From assembly GCF_003432115.1 (NCBI RefSeq), contig NZ_QWDC01000005.1, forward strand, positions 1-64,000: a DNA stretch of 64,000 nucleotides. Direction: 5' to 3'. Below, piece by piece: positions 18,238-27,505 of the stretch. The notes under the pieces were generated by a model. The model searched no databases and was not told the origin of the DNA. It saw only the letters and a list, made by a program, of their open reading frames with translations. The position numbers and the translations under genes are program-made. Within the stretch, counting starts at the first letter, position 1. Every line of letters begins with the position of its first letter. This DNA is from Mucilaginibacter conchicola. Lineage in GTDB: Bacteria; Bacteroidota; Bacteroidia; Sphingobacteriales; Sphingobacteriaceae.

Positions 18238-19071
18238 ATGATCGTGAAATTTAGTGAACGGCTATATGCCGATCTGCACAGAGATCTTAATGAGATCACA
18301 CTTGAAGAGGACCAAACCATCAAACGTTTGGAGCGAGCCATTTACTGTTCCCTTAAATACATGCGCAAGCTGAAAGATTTCTGCAAGCTCAACGCCCCGA
18401 AGACCGTTGATGACGAGATCCAGTTCTTTAAAAGTATCAAGCCGAAGTTTAAATCCCAGCTGATCTATTATCAATCCCTATTACATATAGAGATCCGCAA
18501 ACCCATCGGTGAAAGCAAGGTGGTGAGGGATTATTTCCTGAACGAGCTCAGGGTGCTCCACCATTTTTTTGAAAGTAACCTGTCTTTCTACCAGTATATC
18601 AGGACAAACGCAAGCTACCTTGACCAGTTCTATTTCGTCCGGGGTAATTATGACGTCCACCTGGATCCTGACCAATGTATCATCGATTTCGACCCCGACT
18701 TCAGCACCACGCATGATCACAAACTTGCACAGGTGCTGGCAAGCGAACTGCTACAGGACCACCTGGAGCAGTCGATCCTGCGGTACAGCCAAAAAGATAC
18801 CGTGGTGCAGTCTGACCCCGAACTCAGGGAATTTGACTGGAAGCAAACGAAGGTCGCGCTCATTGAACTGATCTACAGCTGGCATGCCACAGAAGCGTTC
18901 GGAAAGAAAAATCTTAAAAGTATCGTCAAGTTCATCGAGCGTGCATTTAACGTTTCGCTCGGCAATTTTTACGATACGTATGACTGGCTTTGCGGACGCC
19001 AGACGCCGACCGCCTATTTAGACGAGATGAAGGCGGCATTCCTGACCAGGCTCCAGAAAAAGCTGCGATAA
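18238..19071 (+). CDS. rteC: RteC family regulator of a conjugative element
   Basis: 277 residues, soluble and all-helical, matching RteC. Features include a basic N-terminal YADLHRDLNEI region, central YFLNELRVLHHFFESNLSFYQYIR and YFVRGNYDVHLD, and the C-terminal KVALIELIYSWHATEAFG...NLKSIVKFIERAFN segment. In CTnDOT, RteC binds DNA to promote transcription of excision genes, but no excision genes lie in this window. It opens the tra segment that follows on the same strand. Confidence 0.85.
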   Translation: MIVKFSERLYADLHRDLNEITLEEDQTIKRLERAIYCSLKYMRKLKDFCKLNAPKTVDDEIQFFKSIKPKFKSQLIYYQSLLHIEIRKPIGESKVVRDYFLNELRVLHHFFESNLSFYQYIRTNASYLDQFYFVRGNYDVHLDPDQCIIDFDPDFSTTHDHKLAQVLASELLQDHLEQSILRYSQKDTVVQSDPELREFDWKQTKVALIELIYSWHATEAFGKKNLKSIVKFIERAFNVSLGNFYDTYDWLCGRQTPTAYLDEMKAAFLTRLQKKLR

Positions 19072-19087
19072 AAAGGTAAAAAGTCGC

Positions 19088-19112
19088 ACTCCGAGTCGGA
19101 CACACTCGGAGT
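19088..19112. repeat. inverted repeat between rteC and the tra operon
   Basis: Perfect 9-bp arms ACTCCGAGT (19088-19096) and ACTCGGAGT (19104-19112) with a 7-nt loop, extendable by CGC/GCG with a bulge. No T-tract follows, so it may be an RNA structure or protein site rather than a terminator. It separates rteC from the transfer genes. Confidence 0.5.
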
Positions 19113-19183
19113 TGCGGCCGCCTCTGCCTGCCGAACTTTGAACTATCGCAATGACAATAGGGTCATTGTTAAAATTCAAAGCC

Positions 19184-19732
19184 ATGCTACAACAATTCAC
19201 CTGGCAAAACTACATTACGCTGATCGCTCTCCTGCTGATCGTTTACTACGGTTACATTCTTTTGAGATGGTACCGGACCGAGATCCGAGCAACGATCAAA
19301 AGTAACAAAAGCCAAAGCCCCCTTTTCCCCTCCAGTTTCAATTCCCCGGAGCAACCGGATGTGATCGGGATCGCCAAACCCGTCCAGGGTGCTGCGATCC
19401 ACGGAGAGGAACTACTGTTCGCGCCGTCAGAGGAAGCGGAGAACTACGGCGCAAATCCCATCCCGGTCAAAGAAGATAATGAACTGGTGAGCGCATTTTC
19501 CGATATGGTCGCAGAGATCAAGACGCTTATCCGTGTCATTGCCGACTCCAATGACAGCAGGGAAAATTTCGAAATGCTCTTTCAACTGGAGGTCCAGAAA
19601 TTCGGCCTGCTGGCCGGAACGCCTTACCAGGAGAAGGTCAATCATTTCCTCATTAAAGAAAGTGCCGGAAAATTTCCATTCGGACTGCATATCAGCGAAC
19701 TCGACAATTACTGGCAAACTATTCAAGCTTAA
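19184..19732 (+). CDS. putative membrane-anchored conjugation protein at the head of the tra operon
   Basis: About 182 residues from ATG 19184 (the frame also has ATG 19151). It has one N-terminal membrane helix (YITLIALLLIVYYGYILL), a Pro/Ser-rich linker and a soluble C-terminal region with ELVSAFSDMVAEIKTLIRVI. It lies directly before traE, where Bacteroidetes elements carry variable small tra genes. I cannot assign it to a named Tra family. The 10-bp gap to traE supports cotranscription. Confidence 0.6.
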   Translation: MLQQFTWQNYITLIALLLIVYYGYILLRWYRTEIRATIKSNKSQSPLFPSSFNSPEQPDVIGIAKPVQGAAIHGEELLFAPSEEAENYGANPIPVKEDNELVSAFSDMVAEIKTLIRVIADSNDSRENFEMLFQLEVQKFGLLAGTPYQEKVNHFLIKESAGKFPFGLHISELDNYWQTIQA

Positions 19733-19742
19733 CGATACCGCC

Positions 19743-20072
19743 ATGAAAAAAAGAATGAAAAAATCAGGCCATCATTTATACAAAGTGCTGGGGACGGCCA
19801 TCATCATCTTCGCCGCTGCAGCCGGCTCCTATGCACAGGACGGCAATGCCGGTATCAGTGAAGCCACCAACCAGGTCAAAGGATATTTTGGTACGGGCAC
19901 GCAACTGATGTACGCCATCGGGGCGATCGTTGGCCTCGTCGGCGCCATCAAGGTCTATAAGAAATGGAACGATGGCGAGCATGATACTGGGAAGGTAGCA
20001 TCGAGCTGGTTCGGCAGCTGCATTTTTCTAGTCGTCGTTGCGACCGTTTTAAAATCATTTTTTGGCGTTTAA
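19743..20072 (+). CDS. traE: TraE (DUF4134) conjugative transfer pilin-like protein
   Basis: 109 residues from ATG 19743. The frame is open further upstream only over the neighbouring gene. Basic start, signal/TM segment ending SYAQDG, then two more hydrophobic helices (TQLMYAIGAIVGLVGAIKVYKKW and GSCIFLVVVATVLKSFF). This small three-helix layout matches DUF4134 TraE of Bacteroidetes conjugative transposons, a VirB2-like inner-membrane component. TraF starts 10 bp downstream. Confidence 0.85.
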   Translation: MKKRMKKSGHHLYKVLGTAIIIFAAAAGSYAQDGNAGISEATNQVKGYFGTGTQLMYAIGAIVGLVGAIKVYKKWNDGEHDTGKVASSWFGSCIFLVVVATVLKSFFGV

Positions 20073-20082
20073 TGTGATTCCA

Positions 20083-20403
20083 ATGGCTATTTACAAGATC
20101 AATAAAGGGATCAACAAACCCATCGAATTCAAGGGACTGAAAGCACAATACATCGGTTACCTGGGCGGGGGTCTCGTGATCTTGCTCATCGCTTTTGCCC
20201 TGCTTTATTTATTCGGGATACCTGTTATTCTATGCGTGATCCTGATCAGCGCGGCGACCGCGGTCCTGTTCCACCAGGTATTCCGTATGAGTAAGAAATA
20301 CGGCGAACACGGGCTGATGAAAGCGACAGCAAAACGGCTCCTCCCCGACTTCCTGAGATTCAGCAACAGAAAATTATTTACCGGATTAAAGACAAGACCA
20401 TGA
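20083..20403 (+). CDS. traF: TraF (DUF4133) conjugative transfer protein
   Basis: 106 residues. The start MAIYKINKGINKPIEFKGLKAQY at 20083 is the typical DUF4133 N-terminus, so it is preferred over the longer frame. Two adjacent hydrophobic helices (about 25-65) precede a basic tail, as in VirB3-like proteins. The stop overlaps the TraG start by 4 bp, implying translational coupling. Confidence 0.87.
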   Translation: MAIYKINKGINKPIEFKGLKAQYIGYLGGGLVILLIAFALLYLFGIPVILCVILISAATAVLFHQVFRMSKKYGEHGLMKATAKRLLPDFLRFSNRKLFTGLKTRP

Positions 20404-22874
20404 ATACACACCGCACAGCAGAACAGGTATTTCCTGTTTATAAAGTACAGAATGACGCGATGCTTTCCGTCGCAGGAGATGTCACAATAGGTTACCGTCT
20501 TAAATTGCCGGAAGTTTTCACCATGTCACAAGACGAATTCAATGCGATCCATGAAAGCTGGGTGAAAGCGCTTCGATTACTTCCTGCCAACAGTATATTT
20601 CATAAACAGGATTGGTTCGTCAAAACCCGGCATGAAGCTGCGTTCATGGACGACGATCTGATCAGGTCTTTTTTGTCGCATAGCAGCGAGCGCCACTTTC
20701 ACGAACGCGCTTATCTTGCCCACCACTCTCACCTTTTTCTCACGAAAAAAAATGACAGATCAAGACCACAGACCAGTGCATTCAGCTCACTGATGAGAAA
20801 ACGCATCGCCCCCGCCCAAGCAACGTCACCCATACTTTTCCGCGATTTCGAAGACCGGTGCGGGCAGTTTGTGCGCCTGATGGAAGACAGCGGTCTGGTC
20901 AGTTTGGAGCGGCTCTCGGATGAGGACCTTTCGGGGTCACTGAGCTCTCCCGGGGTGCTTGAACAATATTGCTTCCTGGCCGGCAGCAATGACATCCCGG
21001 TTCTGAAAGATATCCATATCGGCGAGCGTCTAAGCATCGGCAACAATGAATGCCAGTTATATACGTTGGGCGATGCGGAAAACCTGCCTGCTATATGCGG
21101 ACCAAGGGTCACTTACGACCGGTATAGTACGGACAAAACAAAGTTCAGTACCGGGTTCGCCTCGCCTGTCGGTGCGTTACTGAAGTGCGACCACCTCTAC
21201 AACCAGTTCATTTTCATTGGCGAGAACGACAAGACGATCAAGCAACTGGAAGCGAAAAAACTCCGCTTACAGTCTTTATCCGCTTACTCCCGGGAAAACG
21301 CGATCAGCAGGGATGCGACACAGGATTTTCTGAACGAAGCGATCGGAGAACAGCGGCTGCCGGTAAAGGCACATTTCAATATCCTCGCCTGGACCGAGGA
21401 CAAAAGCGAGCTGAAGGATATCCGCAACATGGTGAGTTCCTCCCTCGCGCAGATGGACGCGCAACCCAAACTCGAGACGGACGGTGCACCGCAGATCTGG
21501 TGGGCAGGATTGCCGGGTAACGAGGGCAGCTTCCCGATGAATGACACCTTTGACACGTTTGCCGAGCAGGCCTGCTGCTTCCTGAACGCAGAGACCAACT
21601 ACCGGACCAGCATCAGTCCTTGTGGCATTCGTCTCGGCGACAGGCTTTCCGGCCAGCCCGTTCATGTGGACATCAGTGATGAGCCGATGAAAAAAGGGAT
21701 CACCACGAACAGGAATAAATTCATCCTGGGACCATCAGGCAGCGGCAAATCCTTTTTTACTAACCATATGCTCCGGAGCTATCACGAACAAGGTGCCCAT
21801 ATCGTATTGGTCGACGTGGGGCACAGTTACCAGGGCCTTTGCCAATTCGTTGACGGCTATTATTTTACTTACGGTGAAAGGACGCCCATCAGTTTCAATC
21901 CGTTTTTTATCGGTGAGGGCGATCAGCTCGACAGCGAAAAAAAAGAGAGCATCAAGGCGATGATCCTTGCCCTTTGGAAAAAGGAGGATGAAGGCGTTCA
22001 GCGATCAGAATACATTGCCATATCCGACGCACTTTTCCACTATTACAAAAAACTGGAGTCGGCCCCGGACATTTTTCCCTGTTTCAACAGCTTTTATGAT
22101 TTTCTATCGCAGGACTTTTATACGTCGATGAAGGCATCAAAGGTAAAGGACCACCGGTTCGATATCGACAACCTGCTCTTCGTGCTTAAGCCATATTACA
22201 AGGGCGGCGAATACGATTACCTGTTAAATTCGAACGACAACCTCGACCTCCTGCAACAGCGGTTCATCGTCTTTGAACTCGACAATATCAAAGACCATCC
22301 GATCCTGTTCCCGGTTGTCACGCTGATCATCATGGAAACCTTTGTATCTAAAATGCGGAAGCTCGAAAAAGGGATCCGAAAAATGATCCTTATTGAAGAA
22401 GCCTGGAAAGCGATCGCCCGTGAGGGAATGGCGGAATACATCAAATATCTGTTCAAAACGGTAAGGAAATATTTTGGCGAAGCGATCGTCGTCACACAGG
22501 ATATTGAAGACATCATCAGCTCGCCGGTGGTCAAACAGGCGATCATCAATAACAGCGATTGCAAGATCCTGCTGGATCAGCGGAAATACCAGAATGACTT
22601 TCCGAAGATCCAACAGTTGCTGGGGATCACCGACAAGGAAACAGCCCTGATCATGAGCATGAACAGGGACAATGACGAGACCCTGAAATACAAAGAAGTA
22701 TTCATCAGCCTGAATGGCCAGCTCTCCAAGGTCTATCGCACAGAGGTCAGTCCTGAAGAGTACTGGACCTACACTACTGAGGCCTCCGAAAAAGCCCTCG
22801 TTCAGGAGTATGCAGAGAAATATGGGAGCATGAAGAAAGCAATCGCTACTATCACACAAGAAAATAACGTCTAA
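20400..22874 (+). CDS. traG: TraG conjugation ATPase (VirB4-like)
   Basis: 824 residues. A Walker A motif (FILGPSGSGKSFFTNHM) lies near residue 440 and a Walker B-type ILIEEAWKAI near 662, with VVTQDIEDII following. The N-terminal half is the VirB4 accessory region. It powers assembly and substrate transfer of the type IV secretion channel at the inner membrane. The start overlaps traF by 4 bp. Length and motifs are intact, so this subunit looks functional even though the element is incomplete. Confidence 0.92.
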   Translation: MNTHRTAEQVFPVYKVQNDAMLSVAGDVTIGYRLKLPEVFTMSQDEFNAIHESWVKALRLLPANSIFHKQDWFVKTRHEAAFMDDDLIRSFLSHSSERHFHERAYLAHHSHLFLTKKNDRSRPQTSAFSSLMRKRIAPAQATSPILFRDFEDRCGQFVRLMEDSGLVSLERLSDEDLSGSLSSPGVLEQYCFLAGSNDIPVLKDIHIGERLSIGNNECQLYTLGDAENLPAICGPRVTYDRYSTDKTKFSTGFASPVGALLKCDHLYNQFIFIGENDKTIKQLEAKKLRLQSLSAYSRENAISRDATQDFLNEAIGEQRLPVKAHFNILAWTEDKSELKDIRNMVSSSLAQMDAQPKLETDGAPQIWWAGLPGNEGSFPMNDTFDTFAEQACCFLNAETNYRTSISPCGIRLGDRLSGQPVHVDISDEPMKKGITTNRNKFILGPSGSGKSFFTNHMLRSYHEQGAHIVLVDVGHSYQGLCQFVDGYYFTYGERTPISFNPFFIGEGDQLDSEKKESIKAMILALWKKEDEGVQRSEYIAISDALFHYYKKLESAPDIFPCFNSFYDFLSQDFYTSMKASKVKDHRFDIDNLLFVLKPYYKGGEYDYLLNSNDNLDLLQQRFIVFELDNIKDHPILFPVVTLIIMETFVSKMRKLEKGIRKMILIEEAWKAIAREGMAEYIKYLFKTVRKYFGEAIVVTQDIEDIISSPVVKQAIINNSDCKILLDQRKYQNDFPKIQQLLGITDKETALIMSMNRDNDETLKYKEVFISLNGQLSKVYRTEVSPEEYWTYTTEASEKALVQEYAEKYGSMKKAIATITQENNV

Positions 22875-22885
22875 AAAACAGAAAT

Positions 22886-23260
22886 ATGAAAAACTCCAAA
22901 TTTATCGCAGTCAGCGCATTAATCGTAGCCTACTCCTGCAATTTACCAGCTTCGAATAACCTATCCGGCACCTATGTCCATAATGGAAAAAATGAATATA
23001 GTGTAGCTTACGACACAATAAGGATAAGTCCTATTACCGATGGAAAAACTTATAACGTTTCCGAACACATTGGATACCATCCTATCAAAGATGGCATACT
23101 TAGACCAAAGGAATTTAAAATAAAGACATGGCAGGCGACTTGGGATCAAGAAAAAAACACGCTTTCTGAAAACCAGTTCGCTCAACAATTCTACTATGAT
23201 CCGAAGTCGAAAACGCTAACTAGCGGCTCCGCGATATTCTTAAAAATCAAAGACAATTGA
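22886..23260 (+). CDS. small lipoprotein in the tra operon
   Basis: 124 residues with a signal peptide ending in a lipobox-like VAYSC (Cys at about residue 18), so it is probably lipid-anchored. The mature part is polar, with SGTYVHNGKNEYSVAYDTIRI. No named family recognised. Small lipoproteins are common between traG and traI in this element type and have been suggested as entry-exclusion-like factors; that role is only a possibility here. Confidence 0.65.
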   Translation: MKNSKFIAVSALIVAYSCNLPASNNLSGTYVHNGKNEYSVAYDTIRISPITDGKTYNVSEHIGYHPIKDGILRPKEFKIKTWQATWDQEKNTLSENQFAQQFYYDPKSKTLTSGSAIFLKIKDN

Positions 23261-23300
23261 ACGATCGTTTTGCGGCGCAAAAAGTAAAATAAAAAGTATC

Positions 23301-23984
23301 ATGGAATCGATAAAAAAACTTTCCGTTTTATTGAGTATCGCTCTAATTCTCAGCTTTCTCGGACAAGAGGCTCGGGCACAATTTGTTGCGACTGAGGTTA
23401 TCAAGATCACAGTCAAGCGGGTGATCAAAGCGATCGACCTGAAAGTACAACGTTTGCAAAACAAAACGATCTGGCTGCAGAACGCGCAAAAAGTGATTGA
23501 AAACGAATTATCTAAATTCAAATTAACAGAGATCTCTGACTGGACGCAACGACAGCAAAAGCTTTACAGCGATTATTATACAGAGCTCTGGAAGATAAAA
23601 TCCACGATCGCGTATTATCAGCGAATCAAAGATCTAACCGTCAAGCAGGCAAAGATCGTGACGCATTATCGGCGTAGCTGGTCCCTTTTCCAACAAGACG
23701 GACACTTTAGGCCAGGCGAGCTCAGTCACATACAAGATGTCTATTCCGGAATATTGAAAGCCAGCCTGGAGAATCTCGATCATATACTATTGGCTATTGA
23801 TAGCTTTAAAATGCAAATGACGGACGAACAACGGTTAGAGCTGATCAACAAAGCCGGCAACAGGTTAGACCAAAACTATGATGACCTTCTCGAATTTGAC
23901 CGGGAAAACATCCGGCTGAGCCTCGAAAGAAGTAAAGATGTAAACGATACGAAAACCATAAAAAATCTCTATGGAATCAATTGA
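23301..23984 (+). CDS. traI: TraI-like conjugal transfer protein
   Basis: 227 residues: signal peptide ending EARAQ, then all-helical with KRVIKAIDLKVQRLQNKTIWLQNAQKVIEN, YYQRIKDLTVKQAKIV, FRPGELSHIQDVYSGIL and a terminal LYGI. This matches the Bacteroidetes TraI exported protein as I know it. It is homologous along its length to the gene at 24675 (shared FRPGEIS, MSDAERI and LYGI segments). The role in the transfer channel is undefined. Confidence 0.78.
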   Translation: MESIKKLSVLLSIALILSFLGQEARAQFVATEVIKITVKRVIKAIDLKVQRLQNKTIWLQNAQKVIENELSKFKLTEISDWTQRQQKLYSDYYTELWKIKSTIAYYQRIKDLTVKQAKIVTHYRRSWSLFQQDGHFRPGELSHIQDVYSGILKASLENLDHILLAIDSFKMQMTDEQRLELINKAGNRLDQNYDDLLEFDRENIRLSLERSKDVNDTKTIKNLYGIN

Positions 23985-24663
23985 GCAAATCAACAGAACA
24001 GCCGGTTCGCTACGAAAAAAAAGCAAAGCTTTATTATCGTATACCTTGTTGACGTTAGCTGCGACCATTGCATTCAGCAACGCTGAGGCGCAGACGTTCT
24101 CAGAATGGTTCTTTCAGGGGAGCACCCAGAAAAAATACCTGTTGCAGCAGATAGCCGCCCTTCAGGTCTATTCCGGTTATCTTTCTAAGGGCTACCGGAT
24201 CGCAAACGGAGGCTTGGGTTACATCGGTAAAGAGCTCAGGAAGGAATTTAGTGAACACCGGGTCTTTTATGATAAGTTGCGGACCGTCAATCCTTCGTTC
24301 AGGAACGATCCACGCTTTCAAGAAATCATCGAATGGCAGCAAAGTATAATTCGCTTGACCGGGGAGATTCGCAAGGTCAGGTCACCAGGCAGCGAAGAAA
24401 GGTATTACCTGGCGAGGGTCTGCAATGCGCTCCTGCGTGATTGCGAAAGCCAGATATCCGCGCTGGAACAAGTAATGATTGATGGCAGGACACAAATGGA
24501 TGATGAGGAACGTATGAGCAGAATCCAGATCATTCATCAAAGAATGGAGTCAAACTATCTTTTCGCATCGACGCTAAACGCCCAGGTGTGTCAGCTGAAT
24601 CTACAACGTGAAACAGCGGCGAAAGACATCAGGTTTCAGAGAAAAATCAACAGTAGTTATTAA
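23971..24663 (+). CDS. exported helical protein of the tra operon
   Basis: 230 residues. The start overlaps the previous gene by 14 bp. A signal segment (about 22-38, ending AEAQ) is followed by a long helical region with LLQQIAALQVYSGYLSKGYRIANGGLGYIGK and MDDEERMSRI. It has the same general layout as its two neighbours (TraI-like and TerB-annotated) but is more diverged. No separate family is recognised. Confidence 0.7.
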   Translation: MESIEQINRTAGSLRKKSKALLSYTLLTLAATIAFSNAEAQTFSEWFFQGSTQKKYLLQQIAALQVYSGYLSKGYRIANGGLGYIGKELRKEFSEHRVFYDKLRTVNPSFRNDPRFQEIIEWQQSIIRLTGEIRKVRSPGSEERYYLARVCNALLRDCESQISALEQVMIDGRTQMDDEERMSRIQIIHQRMESNYLFASTLNAQVCQLNLQRETAAKDIRFQRKINSSY

Positions 24664-24674
24664 AAAAAATAATA

Positions 24675-25328
24675 ATGGACAAGCTGATCAAAATTATACT
24701 ATCGATGATGATGCTTTTGCTATTTGTGTTGACGGGAAAAAGATCGTCCGCACAGAGTCAGGAGATGCAGCAATTGTTGCTCAATATTGAAAAGCTATCA
24801 CAATTGAAAAGCATTCTTGCTGATATGAAAAAAGGTTATCAGATCTACGAGCAGGGATATGGAATGATCTCCAACCTGTCTAAAGGAAACTTCAACCTGC
24901 ACGATACCTTTCTGACCGGCTTGTGGGCGGTCAGCCCTGTGGTTAGGCACTACGGACGGATTGCAGATATCCTAACACAGCAGGCAAGCATCGTTACAGA
25001 GTATCATCGATCTTTTAAACGCTTTAAGTCGAGCGGGTTATTTCGACCGGGTGAGATCAGTTATATCTCCGGTGTATATGATCAGCTGGTCCGCGAGAGC
25101 CTGACCAACCTTGATGAACTGGCAACAATACTGACGGCCGGTAAGCTAAGAATGTCGGATGCGGAGCGGATAAGGGCGATCGACCGGATCTATAACAGCA
25201 GTTCTGATAAGCTGGATTTTCTCAGATACTTCAACCGGCGTGCGGGACTGCTGGGTATGCAACGATCCCGGGAAGCGTCGGAAGATCATAACATAGGCCA
25301 GCTTTACGGTATTACGCCAAACAACTAA
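24675..25328 (+). CDS. exported tra-operon protein (often annotated TerB family)
   Basis: 217 residues with a signal peptide ending SSAQ, then helical: LLNIEKLSQLKSILADMKKGYQIYEQGY, FLTGLWAVSPVVRHYGRIADI, MSDAERIRAIDRIY and terminal LYGIT. This is the protein usually seen between TraI and TraJ and labelled TerB family tellurite resistance protein. That name is misleading, since the context is conjugation. It ends 4 bp before TraJ. Confidence 0.75.
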   Translation: MDKLIKIILSMMMLLLFVLTGKRSSAQSQEMQQLLLNIEKLSQLKSILADMKKGYQIYEQGYGMISNLSKGNFNLHDTFLTGLWAVSPVVRHYGRIADILTQQASIVTEYHRSFKRFKSSGLFRPGEISYISGVYDQLVRESLTNLDELATILTAGKLRMSDAERIRAIDRIYNSSSDKLDFLRYFNRRAGLLGMQRSREASEDHNIGQLYGITPNN

Positions 25329-25332
25329 AGCC

Positions 25333-26529
25333 ATGAAAAAAAATCTTTTATCAACCGCATTTTTTGCGGTAACGGGAATTCTTTTCCCATTAATTTCTAA
25401 AGCCGAGGGTGTCGCCGGGAGTATAGGCGGGTTGCAAAACACTTTGAACAATGTCTACAACGAAATGCTGCCCATGTGTTCTCAACTTGTAGGCACGGGT
25501 CGTGCGATCGCAGGCTTCGGCGCACTATGGTTCATCGGCAGCCGCGTTTGGCGCCAGATCGCGAACGCCGAGGCGATCGATTTCTATCCTCTGATGCGCC
25601 CTTTCGGGCTTGGTCTTGCTATCCTGCTGTTCCCAACTGTCATTTCCGTCATGAATGGCATCCTTCAGTCGACGGTCAGTGCCACGGGCCATATGGTTAA
25701 AAATTCAGACGCAGCGATATCCGCTTTGTTAAAGGCCAAACAAGAGGCAATTGAAAAAACCGATAGCTGGCAGATGTATGTTGGAGAAAATGGTGACGGC
25801 GACCGCGCCAAGTGGTATAAATATACTCACAGGGACGACCCTGCAGGTAAAGACGAAGGCATTTGGGCTAGTGTCGGCAATGACATGAAATTCGCCATGG
25901 CTAAAGCATCCTACAACTTCCGGAACACTGTAAAGCAATGGATGTCAGAGGTGCTCCAGGTCTGTTTCCAGGCGGCAGCATTGTGTATCAATACCATCCG
26001 TACTTTTTTCCTGATCATCCTGGCCATCTTAGGTCCGCTTGTTTTCGGGCTTTCTGTTTACGACGGCTTTCAGCAAACGCTTTCCATATGGTTATCAAAA
26101 TACATCAACGTCTTTTTATGGTTGCCAGTGGCCAATGTATTCGGTTCGATCATCGGCAAGGTGCAGGAAAATATGCTAAAGCTGGATATCAGTCAGGTGC
26201 AGAGCACGGGCGATACCTTTTTCAGCTCCACCGATACGGCATACCTGATCTTTCTCCTCATTGGCATCATCGGATACTTTACCGTACCGAGTGTCGCCAA
26301 TTATATCGTCAACGCAGGCGGGTCACACGGCTTGCTACATAAAGTAACCGCAATGAGCAGCGCCATAACGCTGCAGGCCGGAGCTTCCGCAGGAGGACGA
26401 ATTCATCAGGGTGCTAGTAATGTCCTGAATACACCGAGGTACGTTAGTGAAGGCTGGACCTCGGCGGAACGTCCCGCAGGAGAAACTTCAGGCAATGAGC
26501 GTCAAGTCAATAAAATCAATGGTAAATAA
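25333..26529 (+). CDS. traJ: TraJ conjugative transfer membrane protein (VirB6-like)
   Basis: 398 residues. A signal segment ending SKAEG is followed by about seven membrane helices (for example FGALWFIGSRVW, FGLGLAILLFPTVISVMNG, TFFLIILAILGPLVFGLSVYDGF, AYLIFLLIGIIGYFTVPSVANYIVNAGG). The conserved PLMRPFGLGLAILLFP and NVFLWLPVANVFGSIIG segments fit TraJ of Bacteroidetes elements, the VirB6-like inner-membrane channel component. Full length by family standards. Confidence 0.88.
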   Translation: MKKNLLSTAFFAVTGILFPLISKAEGVAGSIGGLQNTLNNVYNEMLPMCSQLVGTGRAIAGFGALWFIGSRVWRQIANAEAIDFYPLMRPFGLGLAILLFPTVISVMNGILQSTVSATGHMVKNSDAAISALLKAKQEAIEKTDSWQMYVGENGDGDRAKWYKYTHRDDPAGKDEGIWASVGNDMKFAMAKASYNFRNTVKQWMSEVLQVCFQAAALCINTIRTFFLIILAILGPLVFGLSVYDGFQQTLSIWLSKYINVFLWLPVANVFGSIIGKVQENMLKLDISQVQSTGDTFFSSTDTAYLIFLLIGIIGYFTVPSVANYIVNAGGSHGLLHKVTAMSSAITLQAGASAGGRIHQGASNVLNTPRYVSEGWTSAERPAGETSGNERQVNKINGK

Positions 26530-26541
26530 AATCAAACGATC

Positions 26542-27159
26542 ATGTTCACACACTTAAGAAACATCGAGACCGCTTTCAGCCATGTGAAAAGGTTCAGTTA
26601 CCTGCTCATCACCGGTTGCGTGATTATTTCCTGCTTTGCGCTGTTTAAAAGTTTCGAAGCAACGCAAATGGCTTCCGAACATATTTACATCCTCGCAAAT
26701 GGAAAAGCGCTTGAAGCGTTCGCAGCCGACCGAAAGGATAACATCCCGGTGGAAGCACGGGACCATGTCAAAAGCTTCCACCAGCTATTCTTCAACCTCG
26801 ACCCGGACGAAAAAGTGATCAGCGCCAACATTGGAAAAGCGTTGTACCTGGCTGACGAAACCGCAAAGAACCAATATAATGACCTGAAGGAGAAGAGTTA
26901 CTTCAATAACTTGATCTCCGGCAATATCAGCCAGCGGGTCAATGTCGACAGCATTGCACTCGATATGAATGTTTACCCCTATTATTTTAAGTGTTATGCA
27001 ACAGAAAAACTTATCCGTGCCACTTCTACGACGGACCGGAGTTTAATAACCCAGGGATACCTCCGCAATGTAAGCCGATCCGACAACAATCCACACGGCT
27101 TTCTTATCGAGAAATGGGAAACGCTGGCGAATAGCGATACAACCATCATTAAAAAATAA
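26542..27159 (+). CDS. traK: TraK conjugative transfer protein (VirB8-like)
   Basis: 205 residues: a short cytoplasmic N-terminus (MFTHLRNIETAFSHVKRFSYLLI), one membrane helix (about 18-37) and a periplasmic domain with ARDHVKSFHQLFFNLDPDEKVI and NVYPYYFKCYATEKLIRAT, as in TraK. It is likely a VirB8-like scaffold of the secretion channel. TraL follows 4 bp later. Confidence 0.9.
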   Translation: MFTHLRNIETAFSHVKRFSYLLITGCVIISCFALFKSFEATQMASEHIYILANGKALEAFAADRKDNIPVEARDHVKSFHQLFFNLDPDEKVISANIGKALYLADETAKNQYNDLKEKSYFNNLISGNISQRVNVDSIALDMNVYPYYFKCYATEKLIRATSTTDRSLITQGYLRNVSRSDNNPHGFLIEKWETLANSDTTIIKK

Positions 27160-27163
27160 TCAT

Positions 27164-27499
27164 ATGAAAACAGTGAACACACCATCAGAAAAACGGCATT
27201 TACTGTCATTAAGCGACCATTTCGCCTACATAATCGCGCGGCAAATTGCCCATTTCAGTAGCATGCTCGCGACTTTGGCTGACCGGTTCTTCAACCGAAT
27301 GACTATCGGATGGAAAAAAACCGTCTTTATCCTGGCAGGTATGACATTCTCTTTTTTGCTCCTAAGGGGATTTGTTGCAGGTTCGCCGATACCGGCCCAC
27401 CCTTCTGTTCAGTTGGAAATGATACATATCGGCCAGGCGTCCGGTCTACCCGGTGGTGAACAGCCGATCATTCAACCCGATACCATTAATACAAAATAA
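27164..27499 (+). CDS. traL: TraL-like small conjugation protein
   Basis: 111 residues with one membrane helix (about 51-70, KTVFILAGMTFSFLLLRGF) and a short periplasmic tail. Its size and position between TraK and TraM match TraL, but sequence is poorly conserved in this family, so the name rests mainly on order. TraM begins 6 bp downstream. Confidence 0.7.
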   Translation: MKTVNTPSEKRHLLSLSDHFAYIIARQIAHFSSMLATLADRFFNRMTIGWKKTVFILAGMTFSFLLLRGFVAGSPIPAHPSVQLEMIHIGQASGLPGGEQPIIQPDTINTK

Positions 27500-27505
27500 A
27501 CGATC

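Noticed and set aside
24675..25328. Tellurite resistance function for the TerB-annotated protein
   Set aside because: It has a signal peptide, is homologous to the TraI-like neighbour and lies inside the tra operon. A transfer role is more likely.
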